DNA from: CALIZF01 sp046292445
GTDB lineage: Bacteria > Pseudomonadota > Alphaproteobacteria > Rhodobacterales > Rhodobacteraceae
Direction: 5' to 3'
Length of the DNA stretch: 64,000 bases
NCBI GenBank assembly: GCA_046292445.1
Contig: JBKBQT010000016.1
Location: 7,518 to 71,517 of the forward strand
Positions 17,214 to 26,143 of this stretch are shown piece by piece; position 1 is the stretch's first letter, and each line of letters begins with the position of its first letter. A program made the position numbers and the translations under genes. Under the pieces are notes generated by a model, which made no database searches, was not told the DNA's origin, and saw nothing but the letters and a program-made list of their open reading frames with translations.

Positions 17214-18626
17214 TCACGCCCCGATCACGGCACCGGGATTGAGGATGCCCGCCGGGTCGAGCGCGCCCTTGATCGCCCGCATCGCGGCCAGTTTCACCGG
17301 ATCGCCGTAGCGGACGAGATCGCGGGTCTTGAGCCGCCCGATCCCGTGTTCCGCGCTGACGGAACCGCCGCGCGCATGGACAAGGTCGTGCACCGCCGTC
17401 TTGATCGCGTCGCGCAGATGCGCGTGATCGGCCCGGCTGCGGCCCGGCACCGGAAAGACGTTGTAATGGAGGTTGCCGTCGCCGAGGTGGCCAAAGCAGT
17501 TGATGCGCCAGTCGCCGAGCGCCGCGAGCATCGCCCCCGCCTCGTCGATGAAGCCCGGGATCGCACCGAGCGGCACGCTGATGTCATGCGACGACACCGC
17601 GCCGATGCGCCGGTTCGCCTCGGGGATGCTTTCCCGCAGGTGCCACAGCGCGGCGCGCTGCGCCTCGGACGCGGCGATCACCCCATCCGTCGCAAGGCCC
17701 GCCGCCGCCGCCCGGTCCCAGAGCGCGGCCAGCACGGATTGGGCATCGAGGCCCTCGGGCAGGCCGAGATCGACCAGCACCGACCATTCGGGCATCGGCG
17801 AGAGCGGCAGCGCAAGGCCGGGGATCGTCTCGGCAATGAAATCGAACCCGGTCCGGTGCATCAGTTCGAATGCCGAGACGCAGCCGGGCGCCAGCGCCTC
17901 GGCCAGATCGAGCAGGCGCAGCGCCGCCGCCGGCCCCGGCACCGCGATCAGCGCCGCCCCGGTGATGGCCGGGCGCGGCAGAAGGCGCAGCACCGCCGCC
18001 GTGATGATGCCCAGCGTCCCTTCGGACCCGATCAGCAGGTTGCGCAGGTCATACCCGGTGTTGTCCTTGCGCAGCCGCCGCAGCCCGTGCCAGACCGATC
18101 CGTCGGCCAGCACCGCCTCGAGCCCCAGGCACAGCTCGCGCGCATTGCCCCAGCGCAGCACGTTGACGCCGCCCGCATTCGTCGCGAGCACGCCGCCCAC
18201 CGTCGCCGTCCCGCCGGAGGCCAGCGACAGCGGAAAGAGCCGCCCCGCATCCGCCGCCGCCGCCTGCGCCGCCGCCAGCGTCACCCCGGCCTCGAGCGTC
18301 ATCGCCCCGTCCTCGGGCACCACGTCCCGCACCGCCCGCATCCGCTCGAGCGACAGGAGAACGACCGGCGGCCCCTCGGGCGCGATCTGACCACCGACAA
18401 GGCCGGTGCCCCCGCCCCAGGGCACGATGCCCACCCGCGCCGCGGCGCAGGCGGCGACGATGGCCGCGACCTCGGCCGTGCTGCGCGGCGCGGCGAGCGC
18501 GCCCGCCTGCCCGCGCCAGCGCCCGCGCGGCTCTTCGAGGTGCCGCGGCTCGGGGCTGCGCAGCGCGCCCTCGGGCAGCGCGGCGGCAAGCGAGGCGACG
18601 AAGGCGGCATCGGCGGGGTTCAGCAT
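17214..18626 (-). CDS. FAD-linked oxidoreductase, GlcD/D-2-hydroxyacid dehydrogenase type
   Basis: 470 residues of the VAO/PCMH family. The FAD-binding N-terminal half has VPWGGGTGLVGGQI at about 71-84 and LASGGTATVGGVLATNAGG; the cap domain has GHLGDGNLHYNV and SVSAEHGIGRLK, and the C-terminus ends LDPAGILNPGAV. Members oxidise D-lactate, glycolate or D-2-hydroxyglutarate; motifs do not pick one. No GlcE/GlcF partners are adjacent, which favours a single-subunit dehydrogenase. The start at 18626 (MLNPADAAF) follows family length. Confidence 0.88.
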   Translation of the reverse strand: MLNPADAAFVASLAAALPEGALRSPEPRHLEEPRGRWRGQAGALAAPRSTAEVAAIVAACAAARVGIVPWGGGTGLVGGQIAPEGPPVVLLSLERMRAVRDVVPEDGAMTLEAGVTLAAAQAAAADAGRLFPLSLASGGTATVGGVLATNAGGVNVLRWGNARELCLGLEAVLADGSVWHGLRRLRKDNTGYDLRNLLIGSEGTLGIITAAVLRLLPRPAITGAALIAVPGPAAALRLLDLAEALAPGCVSAFELMHRTGFDFIAETIPGLALPLSPMPEWSVLVDLGLPEGLDAQSVLAALWDRAAAAGLATDGVIAASEAQRAALWHLRESIPEANRRIGAVSSHDISVPLGAIPGFIDEAGAMLAALGDWRINCFGHLGDGNLHYNVFPVPGRSRADHAHLRDAIKTAVHDLVHARGGSVSAEHGIGRLKTRDLVRYGDPVKLAAMRAIKGALDPAGILNPGAVIGA

Positions 18627-18676
18627 GCCCGCTGCCTGCCACGCGGCCCTGCGCCTTGCAAGATCGGCCCGCGCGA

Positions 18677-19504
18677 TCAGCGCAGGAACTGCGGATCGAG
18701 CACGATGATCGTCGGCCGCCCCGGCAGGGACTGGAGCGAGAGCTCGATCGACGGCTGGTCGAGCCGGACGATGTCGAACTGCCCTTCCATCCGGTTCAGG
18801 AAGGTCGCCAGCGACGCGCCCGAAAACCAGTGCATCGGCAGCACCACCGAAGAGCGCAACCGCGACACGATCCCCGTCATCGTATCGAGCCCGACCGTAT
18901 AGCCGCCATCGACCGGTGCCATCACCACGTCGAGCCGCCCGATGGCCGCGTATTGCTCGTCGCTCGGCTCGTGATGCAGATGGCCGAGATGGCCGATGCA
19001 AAGCCCGGCCACCTCGAAGATGAAGATGGAATTGCCGTCCTTGCGCGCCACCCGCTCGTCCCAGGCCGAGCGCACATCGGTCGGCACGTTGCGCACCAGC
19101 ATCTCGCCGAGGTCAAGCCGGTGCGCCGCCGCCACGCCGTCCTCGGCCCAGCCTTTGAGCACATGGGGGATGCGCGGGTCCGGCCGGTCGGTCCAGTGCG
19201 TGCGATGGGCGTTGTTCATCGTGACGACCGTCGGGGCATGGTCCGTCCGCCCGATGTAGCCGGCATAATCGGTGACCGCCGTCAGGCCGCCCGGCGTCTC
19301 GATCGCGAACATCGCATGGTCGATGAAATGGATGCGCACCCGGTTCTCGGCCAGCGGCGCGCCGAAGGCTGCGCGCTGGAGGTATTCGAGACCGGGCGCT
19401 GCGGCTATGGCCTGGCAATGCGACGGGATCCGGTCCTGTGCGGCCCCCGCGAGCGGCATCATTGCTGCCAGCACGAAGGCAAGGGCGGGGGCTTGTCGGG
19501 TCAT
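18677..19504 (-). CDS. Exported UlaG-like metallo-beta-lactamase-fold hydrolase
   Basis: 275 residues with a signal peptide (about 1-23, ending AGAAQ). The fold begins RIHFIDHAMFAIETPGG, with MNNAHRTHW holding the metal-ligand histidines and GHLGHLHHEPSDEQ further on. This is the COG2220/UlaG-like branch; substrates of the exported members are unknown. The start at 19504 gives the signal peptide. It lies 50 bp upstream of the FAD-oxidase gene on the same strand. Confidence 0.82.
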   Translation of the reverse strand: MTRQAPALAFVLAAMMPLAGAAQDRIPSHCQAIAAAPGLEYLQRAAFGAPLAENRVRIHFIDHAMFAIETPGGLTAVTDYAGYIGRTDHAPTVVTMNNAHRTHWTDRPDPRIPHVLKGWAEDGVAAAHRLDLGEMLVRNVPTDVRSAWDERVARKDGNSIFIFEVAGLCIGHLGHLHHEPSDEQYAAIGRLDVVMAPVDGGYTVGLDTMTGIVSRLRSSVVLPMHWFSGASLATFLNRMEGQFDIVRLDQPSIELSLQSLPGRPTIIVLDPQFLR

Positions 19505-19616
19505 GCGGCACCTCCATGGCCCGAGGGTAGGGGCGCCCGCCCGCCGGTCACGCGAAACCGCCGACGCTCGCGCATCGGTGAACGGCAAGGGCCGGCTCTG
19601 CCGCATCCTGCGGCAG

Positions 19617-20201
19617 TCAGGCCGCGTCGGTGCGCCCGCGCCGGTCGCTGCGCAGGTTGGCGTAGAGCACATGGTTGCGCCACCGCCCCGCGATCTGCAG
19701 ATAGCTCTGCGCAACGCCCTCGTATTTGAAGCCGCATTTCTCGAGCACGCCGCGCGAGGCCGCGTTTTCCGGCAGGCAGGCCGCCTCGATCCGGCTGAGG
19801 TCCATCACGCTGAAGGCATGATGCACGACCGCCTGGATCGCCTCGCGCATGTAGCCCTGCCGCGCATGGGGCTGGCCGATCCAGTAGCCCAGCGTGCCGG
19901 CCAGCGCCGGCCCCCGCCGGATATTGTCGAGCGTGATCGCCCCCATCACCGCCCCGTCCTGCCGCCGGATCAGGAGAAGCGGCAGCGCGGCCCCCTGCGC
20001 CTCGGCCCGCGACGACCAGTAGACACGGGTGGTGAAGGCGCGGCGGCTCAGGTGATCGTCGGCCCAGACCGGCTCCCACGGCCGCAGGAACGCCTCGCTG
20101 TCCGCGCGCAGGGCCGTCCAGGCGCGATAGTCGCCGTGTTCGGGCAGGCGCAGCGTCAGGCGCTCGGTCTCGATCCGGGGCCTCGGGCGGCGGCCGAACA
20201 T
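19617..20201 (-). CDS. rimJ: GNAT acetyltransferase, RimJ/RimL type
   Basis: 194 residues. RIETERLTLRLPEHGDYRAW at the N-terminus and GYWIGQPHARQGYMREAI (acetyl-CoA loop) plus ENAASRGVLEKCGF are typical of the RimJ/RimL group, which acetylates N-termini of ribosomal proteins. Last gene of the ctaC-to-rimJ run, starting 5 bp after the M16 peptidase gene. The exact target is inferred from family only. Confidence 0.85.
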   Translation of the reverse strand: MFGRRPRPRIETERLTLRLPEHGDYRAWTALRADSEAFLRPWEPVWADDHLSRRAFTTRVYWSSRAEAQGAALPLLLIRRQDGAVMGAITLDNIRRGPALAGTLGYWIGQPHARQGYMREAIQAVVHHAFSVMDLSRIEAACLPENAASRGVLEKCGFKYEGVAQSYLQIAGRWRNHVLYANLRSDRRGRTDAA

Positions 20202-20206
20202 CCCCG

Positions 20207-21466
20207 TCAGGCGGCCAGGCGCGCGCGCAGCGCGTCCATGCCGGGCGCCGCGCCCGCCGGACCATAAAGCGCCATCGCCGCACGGCCCCCGAAGGCGAGC
20301 GCCCCGGCATAGTCGCGCGTGCCCGCCGCCGTCACCGCGTCGATCCGCGCCACCGTTTCGGCCACATCGGGCACCCGCCCCCAGATCGCCAGTAGCCGCG
20401 CGGCGCGCTCTGCCCGGGTCGAGGGGCTTTCCTGCCCCATCAGCAGGCTTGCGCGAAGCTGCGCCTTGGCGCGCGCCACCTCGGCCTCGGTCAGGTCATC
20501 GGCCGCGCGGCGCAGTTCCTCGACCGTGAGATCGGCAAGCGCCACCACATCCTCGGCGCCGGTGCCGGCATAGAGCGTGACAAGCCCGGTGTCCTCATGC
20601 GCCTGCGCCTGGGCGAAAATGGAATAGCACAGCCCGTGCTCTTCCCGGATCCGCTGGAACAGGCGGCTCGACATGCCCCCGCCCATCGCCGTCGCATAGA
20701 CCTGCGCCGTGTGCACCAGCGGATCGCGCCAGCCGGGCGCCTCGAAGGCGAGCGCGAGATGCACCTGCTCGAGATCCTTGATCTCGCGCCGCTCGCCGCT
20801 GACGAAGCGCGCCGGTTCCGGCACGCGCGCGCCGATCGGCCGCAGCCCGCCGAAAAGGCGCGTCGCCTCGGCCACGATGGCGTCATGGTCCACCGCCCCC
20901 GCCGCCGACAGGATCATCTGGTCCGGCCCGTAGTGATCGGAGGTGAACCGGCGGAAATCGGCATCCGCAAACCCCGCAACCCGCTCGGCAGGACCGAGGA
21001 TCGACCGCCCCATCGGCTGGTCGGGAAACGCCACCTCCTGCAGCCAGTCGAAGATGATGTCGTCGGGCGTGTCGAGCGCCTGACCGATCTCCTGCAGGAT
21101 GACATGCCGCTCGGTCTCGATCTCGCGCGGGTCGAAGGCGGGGTTGAGCACGATGTCGGCAATCACGTCGAGCGCGAGCGGCACATCGGTTTCCAGCACC
21201 CGGGCGTAGTAGGCGGTATTCTCGCGGCTGGTATAGGCGTTGATATAGCCGCCCACATCCTCGATCGCCTCGGCGATCGCCCGCGCGCTGCGGCTCGCCG
21301 TGCCCTTGAAGGCCATGTGTTCGAGGAAATGTGCGATCCCGGTCTGATCCGGCCCCTCGTGCCGCCCGCCGGCGTTCACCCAGATGCCGACCGTGGCCGA
21401 GGCAAGGCCGGGCATGGTGTCGGTGACGATGCGAAAACCGTTGGGCAGGGTTGCGATGCGGATCAT
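20207..21466 (-). CDS. M16 family zinc peptidase (PqqL/mitochondrial processing peptidase type)
   Basis: 419 residues. The inverted zinc motif HFLEH at about 45-49 in GIAHFLEHMAFKGT and the downstream ligand glutamate within ERHVILQEI are present, so this is the catalytic member. The C-terminal M16 domain is also present (GMSSRLFQRIREEHGLCYS). Natural substrates are unknown. Its ATG overlaps the thrC stop (ATGA at 21463-21466); the thrC-M16 order is, as I recall, common in Rhodobacterales. Confidence 0.93.
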   Translation of the reverse strand: MIRIATLPNGFRIVTDTMPGLASATVGIWVNAGGRHEGPDQTGIAHFLEHMAFKGTASRSARAIAEAIEDVGGYINAYTSRENTAYYARVLETDVPLALDVIADIVLNPAFDPREIETERHVILQEIGQALDTPDDIIFDWLQEVAFPDQPMGRSILGPAERVAGFADADFRRFTSDHYGPDQMILSAAGAVDHDAIVAEATRLFGGLRPIGARVPEPARFVSGERREIKDLEQVHLALAFEAPGWRDPLVHTAQVYATAMGGGMSSRLFQRIREEHGLCYSIFAQAQAHEDTGLVTLYAGTGAEDVVALADLTVEELRRAADDLTEAEVARAKAQLRASLLMGQESPSTRAERAARLLAIWGRVPDVAETVARIDAVTAAGTRDYAGALAFGGRAAMALYGPAGAAPGMDALRARLAA

Positions 21467-22851
21467 TGACCGGTGCGTTCCAGGATGAGGGTTTCGATGG
21501 CTGTCAGATCGTCGGGCACGCGCGTCACCCGCTCGGGCCGGTCGAAGAGGTCGGCCATGCGGGGCGGCAGCGCCGGGCGGATGCCGGTCGCGGCCTCGAC
21601 CGCATCGGGGAACTTGGCGGGATGCGCGGTGGCGAGCGTGACCATCGGCACGGGGCCGAGGTGCTGTTCGGCCACATGCACGCCGACGGCGGAATGCGGG
21701 CACAGAAGCTCGCCCGTCTGCGCGAGGGTCCGCGCGATGGTCGCGCGCGTGTCCTCCTCGGATGCGCGGCCCGAGGCGAAACCGGCACGCAGGCCCTCGA
21801 GCGCGCCCTGCGGGATGCGGAACGCGCCTGCGGACCGCAGATCGCCCATCAGCGCCGCCACCGCCGCCCCGTCGCGCCCGAGCGCATCGAACAGCGCGCG
21901 CTCGAAATTCGACGACACCTGAATGTCCATCGAGGGCGAGATGGTCGGCTGCACCGTCTCGGTCGCATAGACGCCGGTCGTCAGCGCGCGGTGCAGGATG
22001 TCGTTGCGGTTGGTGGCGATCACCAGCCGCTCGATCGGCAGGCCCATCGCGCGGGCAATGTGCCCGGCATAGATGTCGCCGAAATTCCCGGTCGGCACGG
22101 TGAACGACACCGCGCGCTGCGGCGCGCCGAGTGCCACGGCGGCAGCGAAGAAATAGACCACCTGCGCCAGCACCCGCGCCCAGTTGATCGAGTTCACCGC
22201 CGCAAGCCCCACCCGGTCGCGGAAGGCGAAATCGTTGAACATGTCCTTGACGCGGGCCTGGGCGGTATCGAAATCGCCGTCGATGGCGAGCGCATGGACG
22301 TTGCCCTCCACCGGCGTCGTCATCTGCCGCCGCTGCACGTCCGACACCCGGCCGTGCGGGTAGAGGATGAACACATCCACTCCCGGCAGGCCGCGGAACG
22401 CCTCGATCGCCGCCGATCCGGTATCGCCGCTCGTCGCGCCCGCGATGGTGATGCGCCCGCCGCTGCGCGCGAGGTGATGGGCGAAGAGGCGCCCGATCAG
22501 CTGCATCGCGAAATCCTTGAAGGCCAGCGTGGGGCCGTGGAACAGCTCCAGCAGGAAATGCCCCCGGGCCAGTTGCTTGAGGGGCGCGCGGGCGGGATGG
22601 GCAAAGCCGGCATAGGCCGCGGCGATCAGGCCGCGAAAGTCGTCATCGCTGAACGCATCCCCGAGGAAGGGGCGCATGACGCGAAACACGACCTCTTCGT
22701 AAGGCAGGCCCGCAAGCGCGGCGATGTCGCCCGCCGGCATCGCCGGCACTTCGGCCGGCACATAAAGCCCCCCGTCGCGGGCCAGCCCCGCCATCATCGC
22801 CTCGGCAAAGCCGAGCACCGGCGCACTGCCGCGGGTCGAGACGTATTGCAT
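21463..22851 (-). CDS. thrC: Threonine synthase
   Basis: 462 residues beginning MQYVSTRGSAPVLGF. The PLP lysine is K112 in TLAFKDFAMQL; SGDTGSAAIEAFRG and VPTGNFGDIYAG are the phosphate-binding and Gly-rich segments. It converts O-phosphohomoserine to threonine. It lies 9 bp after surF1, inside the oxidase operon, and its stop overlaps the M16 peptidase start. Confidence 0.96.
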   Translation of the reverse strand: MQYVSTRGSAPVLGFAEAMMAGLARDGGLYVPAEVPAMPAGDIAALAGLPYEEVVFRVMRPFLGDAFSDDDFRGLIAAAYAGFAHPARAPLKQLARGHFLLELFHGPTLAFKDFAMQLIGRLFAHHLARSGGRITIAGATSGDTGSAAIEAFRGLPGVDVFILYPHGRVSDVQRRQMTTPVEGNVHALAIDGDFDTAQARVKDMFNDFAFRDRVGLAAVNSINWARVLAQVVYFFAAAVALGAPQRAVSFTVPTGNFGDIYAGHIARAMGLPIERLVIATNRNDILHRALTTGVYATETVQPTISPSMDIQVSSNFERALFDALGRDGAAVAALMGDLRSAGAFRIPQGALEGLRAGFASGRASEEDTRATIARTLAQTGELLCPHSAVGVHVAEQHLGPVPMVTLATAHPAKFPDAVEAATGIRPALPPRMADLFDRPERVTRVPDDLTAIETLILERTGQ

Positions 22852-22860
22852 GATCTGTCC

Positions 22861-23538
22861 TCAGCCTGTCCGGCGGGCAATACGCCAGACAAGGAACGCT
22901 GTCATCCCCAGCCATACGGCCGCAAGCCCGAACCACGTCACCGCATACCCGAGGTGGTCGTTCGGGATGCCGCTGGTGTCGAGCGGCATCGGATCCAGTG
23001 CCGGATCGGCCGGCTCGACGGCCTTGGCAACGACCAGCACCGGCTCGGTGCCGAGCGCGGCCGCCATCGCCGGCAGGTCGCGCGCGAACCAGATGCCGCT
23101 GCGGGCGTCGGGTGGGGGGGTATAGCCGTCGACCTCGTCGGGCCAGTGCAGATTCCCGGCAACTTTCGCCGCACCGCTGGCCGGCGGGGCGGTCTTGGCG
23201 GCCTCGGGCAGAAAGCCCCGGTCGATCAGGATGCGCCGGCCATCCTCCGTCTCGTAGGCCGCCACGACGCGATAGCCCGCGCCGTCCCCCTTGCGCGACA
23301 CCAGCACCCGGATGTCGCGCCCGGCAAAGCGGCCCGCCACCGCGACCGGCAGATAGCGGTCAGCGGCCGGATCGGGCACGGCCGGCAAGGCAACCGGTTC
23401 GGCCTCGATCCGCGCGGTGATGTCCGCCAGGATCGCCTCCTTCCACGCCAGCCGCTGCACCTGCCAGAGCCCGAGCGCGACGAGCACGCCGGCCCCGGCG
23501 AGGCCGAGCAGCAGCGGAAAGACCAGACGGCGCAGCAT
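22861..23538 (-). CDS. surF1: SURF1 family cytochrome oxidase assembly protein
   Basis: 225 residues with two transmembrane helices, about 5-25 and 200-220, flanking a periplasmic loop; LGLWQVQRLAWKEAIL after helix 1 and NDHLGYAVTWFGLA before helix 2 are the SURF1 signatures. It helps insert haem a into subunit I of aa3 oxidases. The start at 23538 follows a GAGGGATG Shine-Dalgarno stretch. A strong hairpin lies between ctaE and this gene. Confidence 0.92.
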   Translation of the reverse strand: MLRRLVFPLLLGLAGAGVLVALGLWQVQRLAWKEAILADITARIEAEPVALPAVPDPAADRYLPVAVAGRFAGRDIRVLVSRKGDGAGYRVVAAYETEDGRRILIDRGFLPEAAKTAPPASGAAKVAGNLHWPDEVDGYTPPPDARSGIWFARDLPAMAAALGTEPVLVVAKAVEPADPALDPMPLDTSGIPNDHLGYAVTWFGLAAVWLGMTAFLVWRIARRTG

Positions 23539-23558
23539 GGCGCATCCCTCAACGGAAC

Positions 23559-23580
23559 GCGGGCCGCCGGAGCGGCCCGC
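23559..23580. other. Perfect 9-bp hairpin between ctaE and surF1
   Basis: GCGGGCCGC at 23559-23567, loop CGGA, GCGGCCCGC at 23572-23580. On the transcribed strand it precedes the surF1 ribosome-binding site by about ten bases and is not followed by a T run, so a partial terminator or an mRNA processing/stability element fits better than a full stop. Confidence 0.7.
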
Positions 23581-23611
23581 AGGATCGGACGGCCCGGGCC
23601 GCCGTGACGGC

Positions 23612-24418
23612 TCAGCGGCCCCAGACGTAGATGGCGGCGAAAAGGAACAGCCAGACCACATCGACGAAATGCCAGTACCAGGCCGCCGCCTCGAACCCGA
23701 TATGCTTGTCGGGTGTGAAATGGCCGCGCATCGCCCGCATCAGGCAGATCGCGAGGAAGATCGTCCCGATCACGACATGCGCCCCGTGGAACCCGGTCGC
23801 CATGAAGAAGTTGGCGCCGTAGATGTTGCCCGCAAACCCGAAGGCGGCATGGCTATACTCGTAGACCTGAAGGATCGTGAAGAACACGCCCAGAAGGATG
23901 GCGAGGATCAGGCCGTTCTGCAGATCCTTGCGGTTGTTCTCATGCACCAGCGCATGGTGGGCCCAGGTCGCCGCCATCCCGGAACACAGGAGGATCAGCG
24001 TGTTGATGAGCGGCAGATGCCAGGGATCGAAGGTCTCGATCCCCGCCGGCGGCCAGACGCCCTCGACCATCGGGCTGAGGCCGTCGGGATGCATCGGGTA
24101 GATCGCATGCTTGAAGAAGCTCCAGAACCATGCCGCAAAGAACATCACTTCGGACATGATGAAGAGGATGAAGCCATAGCGCAGCCCGATCGCCACGACC
24201 GGCGTGTGATCGCCCGCCCGGCTTTCGGCGACAACGTCCGACCACCAGGCGAACATGACGTAAAGCACCGCCGCGAGGCCGGCGAAGAACAGGAAGGGCG
24301 TGATGTCCTTCATCCACAGGACCGCGCCGAACAGCATGACGAACCCGCCGACCGCGCCCATGAACGGCCAGATCGACGGGGGCAGGATGTGATAGTCGTG
24401 GTTCTTCGCGCTCGCCAT
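23612..24418 (-). CDS. ctaE: Cytochrome c oxidase subunit III
   Basis: 268 residues in seven hydrophobic segments. SEVMFFAAWFWSFFKHAIYP, TWAHHALVHENN and ATGFHGAHVVIG are characteristic of aa3-type subunit III. It stabilises the proton-transfer function of subunit I. It is downstream of ctaG, as in the classical Paracoccus locus. Subunit I (ctaD) is not in the window. Confidence 0.97.
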   Translation of the reverse strand: MASAKNHDYHILPPSIWPFMGAVGGFVMLFGAVLWMKDITPFLFFAGLAAVLYVMFAWWSDVVAESRAGDHTPVVAIGLRYGFILFIMSEVMFFAAWFWSFFKHAIYPMHPDGLSPMVEGVWPPAGIETFDPWHLPLINTLILLCSGMAATWAHHALVHENNRKDLQNGLILAILLGVFFTILQVYEYSHAAFGFAGNIYGANFFMATGFHGAHVVIGTIFLAICLMRAMRGHFTPDKHIGFEAAAWYWHFVDVVWLFLFAAIYVWGR

Positions 24419-24443
24419 GGGTTCCCTCGTGTCGGTCTTGGCG

Positions 24444-25010
24444 TCAGTTGGCCGCTGGTGCGGGGACGGTCAGCCCCGCCTGCTCTTCCGGCAGCGGCGT
24501 TGAATGAAACGTGTAGGACAGGGTGATCTGCCGCACGAAGCGCCCCTCGCGGTCCGTAACCATCGCCGGATCGACGAAGAAGGTTACCGGCATCTCGACC
24601 CGCTCGCCGGGCTGGAGCACCTGCATCTCGAAGCAGAAGCAGTCGATCTTGGTGAAATAGCCGCCCGCCGTGTCGGGGGTGACGTTGAAGCTTGCGGTGC
24701 CCGCTGTCGGCTTGTCGGTCGGGTTGTAGGCCTCGTAGAACGCAAGGCCGACCTCGCCGATGCGGATGTCCATCTCGCGCTGGAGCGGGCGGAAGGTCCA
24801 GGGCATCCCCGCCTCGCGCGAGGCATCGAAGCGCACGCGCACCGTGCGGTCGAGGATCACGTCGGGCGCCGCGCTGGCCACAGCCGTCGTGCCCCCGTAA
24901 CCGGTCACGCGGCAGAACCAGTCGTAGAACGGCACCGCCGCGAAGGACAGCGACGCCATGAGAACCGCGACCCCGACCAGTTGCGCCGCCGTGCGGACCT
25001 GCGGGGTCAT
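24444..25010 (-). CDS. ctaG: Cytochrome c oxidase assembly protein CtaG/Cox11
   Basis: 188 residues: one N-terminal membrane anchor (about 12-32, then VPFYDWFCRVTGYGG) and a periplasmic Cox11 domain with the copper-binding KIDCFCFEMQVL motif at about 105-116. It delivers copper to CuB of subunit I. The start overlaps the stop of the preceding 62-codon gene by ATGA. Confidence 0.95.
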   Translation of the reverse strand: MTPQVRTAAQLVGVAVLMASLSFAAVPFYDWFCRVTGYGGTTAVASAAPDVILDRTVRVRFDASREAGMPWTFRPLQREMDIRIGEVGLAFYEAYNPTDKPTAGTASFNVTPDTAGGYFTKIDCFCFEMQVLQPGERVEMPVTFFVDPAMVTDREGRFVRQITLSYTFHSTPLPEEQAGLTVPAPAAN

Positions 25011-25195
25011 GGCCGGCGCTCCGGCAGCATCTCGGGCCGCAGGACATGGTCGAACGCCTGCATCGGATCGCCGCGCGTGACCTTGACCACCGTCAGCCCG
25101 AACACCAGCACCACGAAGGCGCAGAGCACGACGAGCAAGCCCACATTGCGCCCGAAGCGGCGCCGGTGCAGTTCATGATCGGGCCGGAATGCCAT
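25007..25195 (-). CDS. Small single-span membrane protein of the cta operon
   Basis: 62 residues: a positively charged N-terminus (MAFRPDHELHRRRFGRN), one transmembrane helix at about 18-38, and a short C-terminal tail. It sits between ctaB and ctaG with a 3-bp gap on one side and an ATGA overlap on the other. As I recall, the Paracoccus denitrificans locus also has a small ORF here. Position suggests an oxidase assembly or accessory subunit; no motif proves it. Confidence 0.8.
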   Translation of the reverse strand: MAFRPDHELHRRRFGRNVGLLVVLCAFVVLVFGLTVVKVTRGDPMQAFDHVLRPEMLPERRP

Positions 25196-25198
25196 GCC

Positions 25199-26134
25199 TT
25201 ACCACCCTCCGAGGCCATACGGCCGCAGCGCCGTCTCGGCCAGTATCGCACCGAAATGCAGGAACAGATAGGTGAGCGAAAAGCGGAAGAACCGCCGCTC
25301 CGCCCGGTGCTGGTCGGCCGCCGAGGCCGCATCGTCGCGGCGCCACAGCCGCACGGCGCCGGCGACGAACAGCGCGTTGAGCGCGACCGCCACGGCAAGG
25401 TAGAGCGGCCCGCCGACCGACGTGAATGCGGTGCCGATGGCCACCGGCACCAGCAGCAGCGTGTAGGCAAGGACATGATTGCGCGTGACCCGCCGCCCGT
25501 GGGTGACGTTGAGCATCGGCACGCCCGCGCCCTCGTAATCGCCCTTCATGAACAGCGCCAGCGCCCAGAAATGCGGCGGCGTCCACATGAAGATGATGAG
25601 GAACATCGCCGCCGCCTCGAGCGATACCGACCCGGTCGCACAGGCCCAGCCGACCATCGGCGGAAAGGCACCGGCCGCCCCGCCGATCACGATGTTCTGC
25701 GGCGTCGCCCGCTTGAGCCACATCGTGTAGACAACGGCGTAGAAGAAGATCGTGAACGCAAGGAAGGCAGCGGCGAACCAGTTCGCCGCAAGCCCCAGCA
25801 TGACGACCGCAAAGCCCGAGAGCGCAAGACCAAGCCCCAGCGCCTCGCCCCGCGATATACGCCCGGCAGGCACCGGGCGGCCTCGGGTGCGGCGCATCTG
25901 CGCGTCGATATCGGCGTCCCACCACATGTTGAGCGCGCCCGAGGCCCCGGCCCCGAGCGCGATGAACAGGATCGACGCCAGCGCCTCGACCGGGTGCATC
26001 GCCCCCGGCGCCGCCAGCAGGCCCACCAGCGCCGTGAACACGACCAGCGACATGACCCGCGGCTTGAGCAGCGCGACATAGTCGCCGAACGACGCCTCGG
26101 GCTGGCCGATCTCGGTGGCGCGGATGTCGGTCAC
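25199..26134 (-). CDS. ctaB: Protohaem IX farnesyltransferase (haem O synthase)
   Basis: 311 residues, polytopic UbiA-type prenyltransferase. The first Asp-rich motif is NMWWDADIDAQMRRTRGRP, and the second loop region KRATPQNIVIGGAAGAFPP is also typical. It adds farnesyl to haem b, making haem o as precursor of haem a. It lies 9 bp after ctaC. Confidence 0.96.
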   Translation of the reverse strand: MTDIRATEIGQPEASFGDYVALLKPRVMSLVVFTALVGLLAAPGAMHPVEALASILFIALGAGASGALNMWWDADIDAQMRRTRGRPVPAGRISRGEALGLGLALSGFAVVMLGLAANWFAAAFLAFTIFFYAVVYTMWLKRATPQNIVIGGAAGAFPPMVGWACATGSVSLEAAAMFLIIFMWTPPHFWALALFMKGDYEGAGVPMLNVTHGRRVTRNHVLAYTLLLVPVAIGTAFTSVGGPLYLAVAVALNALFVAGAVRLWRRDDAASAADQHRAERRFFRFSLTYLFLHFGAILAETALRPYGLGGW

Positions 26135-26143
26135 CGGCGGGCC

